Assembly: GCA_958299035.1 (NCBI GenBank)
Contig: CATQJL010000316.1
Coordinates: 50,093,585-50,157,584 of the forward strand
Length of the DNA stretch: 64,000 nt
Reading direction: 5' to 3'
Origin: Cylicocyclus nassatus
Lineage: Eukaryota > Nematoda > Chromadorea > Rhabditida > Strongylidae
This document shows, piece after piece, positions 61,658 to 64,000 of this stretch. The notes beneath the pieces were generated by a model that searched no databases, had not been told where the DNA came from, and saw nothing but the letters and a program-made list of their open reading frames with translations. Each line of letters opens with the position of its first letter. Position 1 is the first letter of the stretch. The translations under genes and the position numbers were made by a program.

Positions 61658-63925
61658 TTAGAAAGCCTTTCGAATGTCTTCTTTGCCTTGGCTGTTCAGT
61701 TCTGCTTTGTCTTCTTCGAGTATGCCCTGCTTGAAACAAGGCGATTACCGAAAAGATACAGTTAGAATGCGTTCTCCGGCAGCAAAAATGAATTGGCAAC
61801 AATTTGAGAGCGAACCCTTGTAGAAGAACTGAATAATGGCATGACACAATTGAATAGGAATATATGGGAGTGTTTTCGCAAATCACCCACTTCCGGTTTG
61901 ATTAATCCGCGCGGGAGAATGCTACCGGCAGAGATGAAATGAGAACTAGAAACGTCGGGATATAATGTAGAAAGATGAGTTGACTAGCTTTACGACAAAC
62001 ACACGCATTTTCCTACAAAAACCGCTGGCAAAATCCAAATGAATAGTTGAATGTAATAAATGCCGACACTCACAATGACATTGTGCATCGAACTGTCAAA
62101 TATGATTATTTCAAAACGCAGAAAATTAGTCACAGTTGGTGGGGTGTATGAACGGAATTTTGCGATGGCTTATGGAACTTCACGACACACAGATGCAATT
62201 TCACACATTGCAAAATACCCCCGAAGAGGAACTGGTATCTGGCAAGAGGAGAGAGTGTTGAGTGAGGCGGAACTTGTTTTGAATTGCAGGATTTTGTCGG
62301 TTTACGTAGGATACAACGATATACAAAGGATTTTGGATTACACAAGTGAATGCAATCGTTAGGAGACCTATTGATTATACTAGATATATGAAGTCATAGA
62401 AGATTTATAGCCCTCATTTATACTGATCTTAATGTTTTGATGTGACCTGTATTGATTTCGCTGTGCTTTTTGTGAAAAAGGAACCTTGGTGGAATTATTA
62501 CAAATAGTTGGCAGAGTAGTATGAGGTAGCAATTTACTCCTCTTCCGTTTCGGACACTTCTAAGTGGTAGGAAAGGAGCACTTACCTTGTGTTTTTGTAT
62601 CGGTCGATGAGATAGGAGCAGTCGAAAAGTTTGTCAATAGAAAAAGAACTTTGGTTGGGTTAGTGGATAGGACAAAATGAAAGGGAGAAATAAAAACCAT
62701 CACTACCTTTCGAACCCAATTTTCATTAAGCTTACTCTTGAGGTCCTATTGTGAATTATTTTTTAGCTGGACATTTCAACCTATCACATGTTGATATAGT
62801 GAGAATTATGGAAGCAAATGGGCACAATCAAAAAGACCCTTCCCAGAAACTTTCGATTTATTTATCTTTGAAGTGTCGACAGAATTAAAATAAACATTTC
62901 TGTGTAATACTCTAAAATATAGTCTACCACTATGGATATATTTCCCAATACAATTATGTTCAAAAACAGCTAAAAATCAAGCGATAACAGAGCTTTGATG
63001 ACGAACTGCATTGTCTGAAAATGAAACAAAATGGATAAAAATGGAAAAATGGAAATTTTACTTTCCTCATTTTAACATTTTTGAATTTCCGAGCTTTTAT
63101 TTCTGTTTGGAGGACTACTTTTTGGATGTGACCAGGTGTACGACTGTACCAGGCATGGCTCAGTATCCATATTTGGTACGTAGATATTTTTAAGAAACAA
63201 GTTTTTGCAGCACTTAAACTAGAAATTTTGGACAGAAATTTTTTAGAATGGTGCAGCAGCTAAAATCAATCAAAACGAAGAAAACGAAAGTCTAGCTTCC
63301 ATACAAGTGTGAATCACCTACTTCTGTCCTCGAAGCGATCGCAACGACGTCGATTTAATCAATTCAAATAAGAAAGCGCTGAACGAAACGCGAGTCGTAA
63401 ATGAATTAGCGATTCGAGGTGAGGCCAGTAGCGGATCGATGCGATCCCAGCATCGCCACCAGCATGACGGCGCCAGGCGGCGTGAATTCCGACGAGTTCT
63501 GCGCCGGCCCCGTCGTCACCCGCTGAGCCGCCACTGAATGCACTGAATGTGCTGCTTCGAAGGCAGAAGAGACGACGTCGAACTCGTCGACCCCGTTCCA
63601 GGTCAACGCTTCTGTGGCCCATGAATGCGAAATGATGAGAGGCTGGCTGTGACGGCGGAAGAAGTTGGGCGCTGGACATTCCTCCGACGATTTGTCTGGA
63701 ATTACATAGCGAGGACCTCGTTATTTTCCTAAACCCCATCCTGAACCCTTGATTGTTTTCCTCTCCATAAAAAAACGGCTTAGACCTTGATTTCAGTTAC
63801 TTTGGTGAACTTCGAATCAAAATATACATGGTGCCCAGATTGAGTCACATTCGGATATGGGCTTCCCCAGTTGGCTTTGGGCAAATTTTCTAGAATATTG
63901 TCACCTCTCTGTGTTTGGAAACTTT
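61658..63925 (-). CDS. Unidentified protein, C-terminal exons; gene continues past the right edge
   Basis: Three minus-strand segments join in frame. 63925-63786 encodes 46 residues, including RGDNILENLPKANWGSPYP and HHVYFDSKFTKVTEIK. 62745-62707 encodes DLKSKLNENWVRK. 61726-61658 encodes GILEEDKAELNSQGKEDI, then RKAF and TAA. The joined exons are phase 0 with GT..AG borders, though the first donor (GTCTAA) is weak. A 5' portion must lie beyond 64000, since the first exon here begins in phase 2 after a TTTCTTTGCACTCATCAG acceptor. The product is hydrophilic and charged at its C-terminus. I recognise no domain. The exon set is provisional, and a different 3' exon at 63695 is also possible. Confidence 0.5.
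63603..63695 (-). CDS. Possible alternative terminal exon of the right-edge gene
   Basis: After a TGTAATTCCAG acceptor, reading in phase 0 from 63695 gives 30 residues (TNRRRNVQRPTSSAVTASLS, then FRIHGPQKR) and a TGA at 63605-63603. It would follow the 63786 exon directly. The region 63390-63680 is markedly GC-rich and open in the other two minus frames as well (to 63406 and 63359), so the true frame is uncertain. Confidence 0.3.
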   Translation of the reverse strand, partial: TNRRRNVQRPTSSAVTASLSSFRIHGPQKR

Positions 63926-64000
63926 CTGATGAGTGCAAAGAAAAATAATGTGCCAAATGGATTCTTTAGAGTAACAAATAACTACTCCGAGCTTGAATGA

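Noticed and set aside
62586..62652. Minus-strand segment reading LFDCSYLIDRYKNT before a GTAAGT donor
   Set aside because: It looks coding, but no acceptor gives a frame compatible with the neighbouring exons of the right-edge gene, so I left it out of the model. It could be an alternative exon.

Overview
The window looks like a clade V parasitic nematode, most likely a hookworm-type strongylid. The coding sequence is split into many short exons with GT..AG introns and strong TTTCAG-type acceptors. AG acceptors suitable for spliced-leader addition lie just upstream of several start codons. The intermediate filament protein is of the nematode IFB-1 type, and the repeats (Tc1/mariner, PIF/Harbinger-like and hAT-like foldbacks, RTE-like reverse transcriptase remnants) suit such a genome. 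The species is inferred, not shown.

Left part (1-10.3 kb): broken non-LTR reverse transcriptase copies, one interrupted by another, then a 1.7 kb Tc1-type inverted-repeat element that carries a second, nested palindrome. After that come a foldback rich in TTCGAA/TATTCG and a Tc1/mariner element with a dead transposase.

Middle part (10.9-33.2 kb): one plus-strand gene that I could assemble from seven exons, in frame throughout (1,479 nt, 492 aa). It encodes a secreted, cysteine-free, low-complexity protein: a signal peptide, a short Thr/Glu/Pro linker, a long Met-Gln-Gly repeat region with four 51-54 residue units, two duplicated Gly/Tyr/Gln mini-exons, a Tyr-Gly-Gln tract and a short Thr/Lys tail. 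I recognise no family. It is the strongest candidate for something undescribed. Its introns (up to 8.8 kb) are filled with long inverted repeats. A second signal-peptide exon of compatible phase lies at 8929.

Region 33.2-42.7 kb is AT-rich and holds another TATTCG foldback with a TGTATGGACATG satellite, small MITEs and a deleted mariner.

Right part (42.8-64 kb): a complete 13-exon DHCR24-like sterol reductase gene (plus strand, 509 aa), converging on a complete 16-exon ifb-1-type intermediate filament gene (minus strand, 603 aa with its long head, plus a likely short-head isoform from an internal first exon). Upstream of ifb-1, also on the minus strand, are the last exons of an unidentified gene that runs off the right edge.

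The genes do not form an evident operon or pathway. The sterol gene would act in modifying dietary sterols, the filament gene in epidermal attachment structures, and the repeat gene outside the cell.
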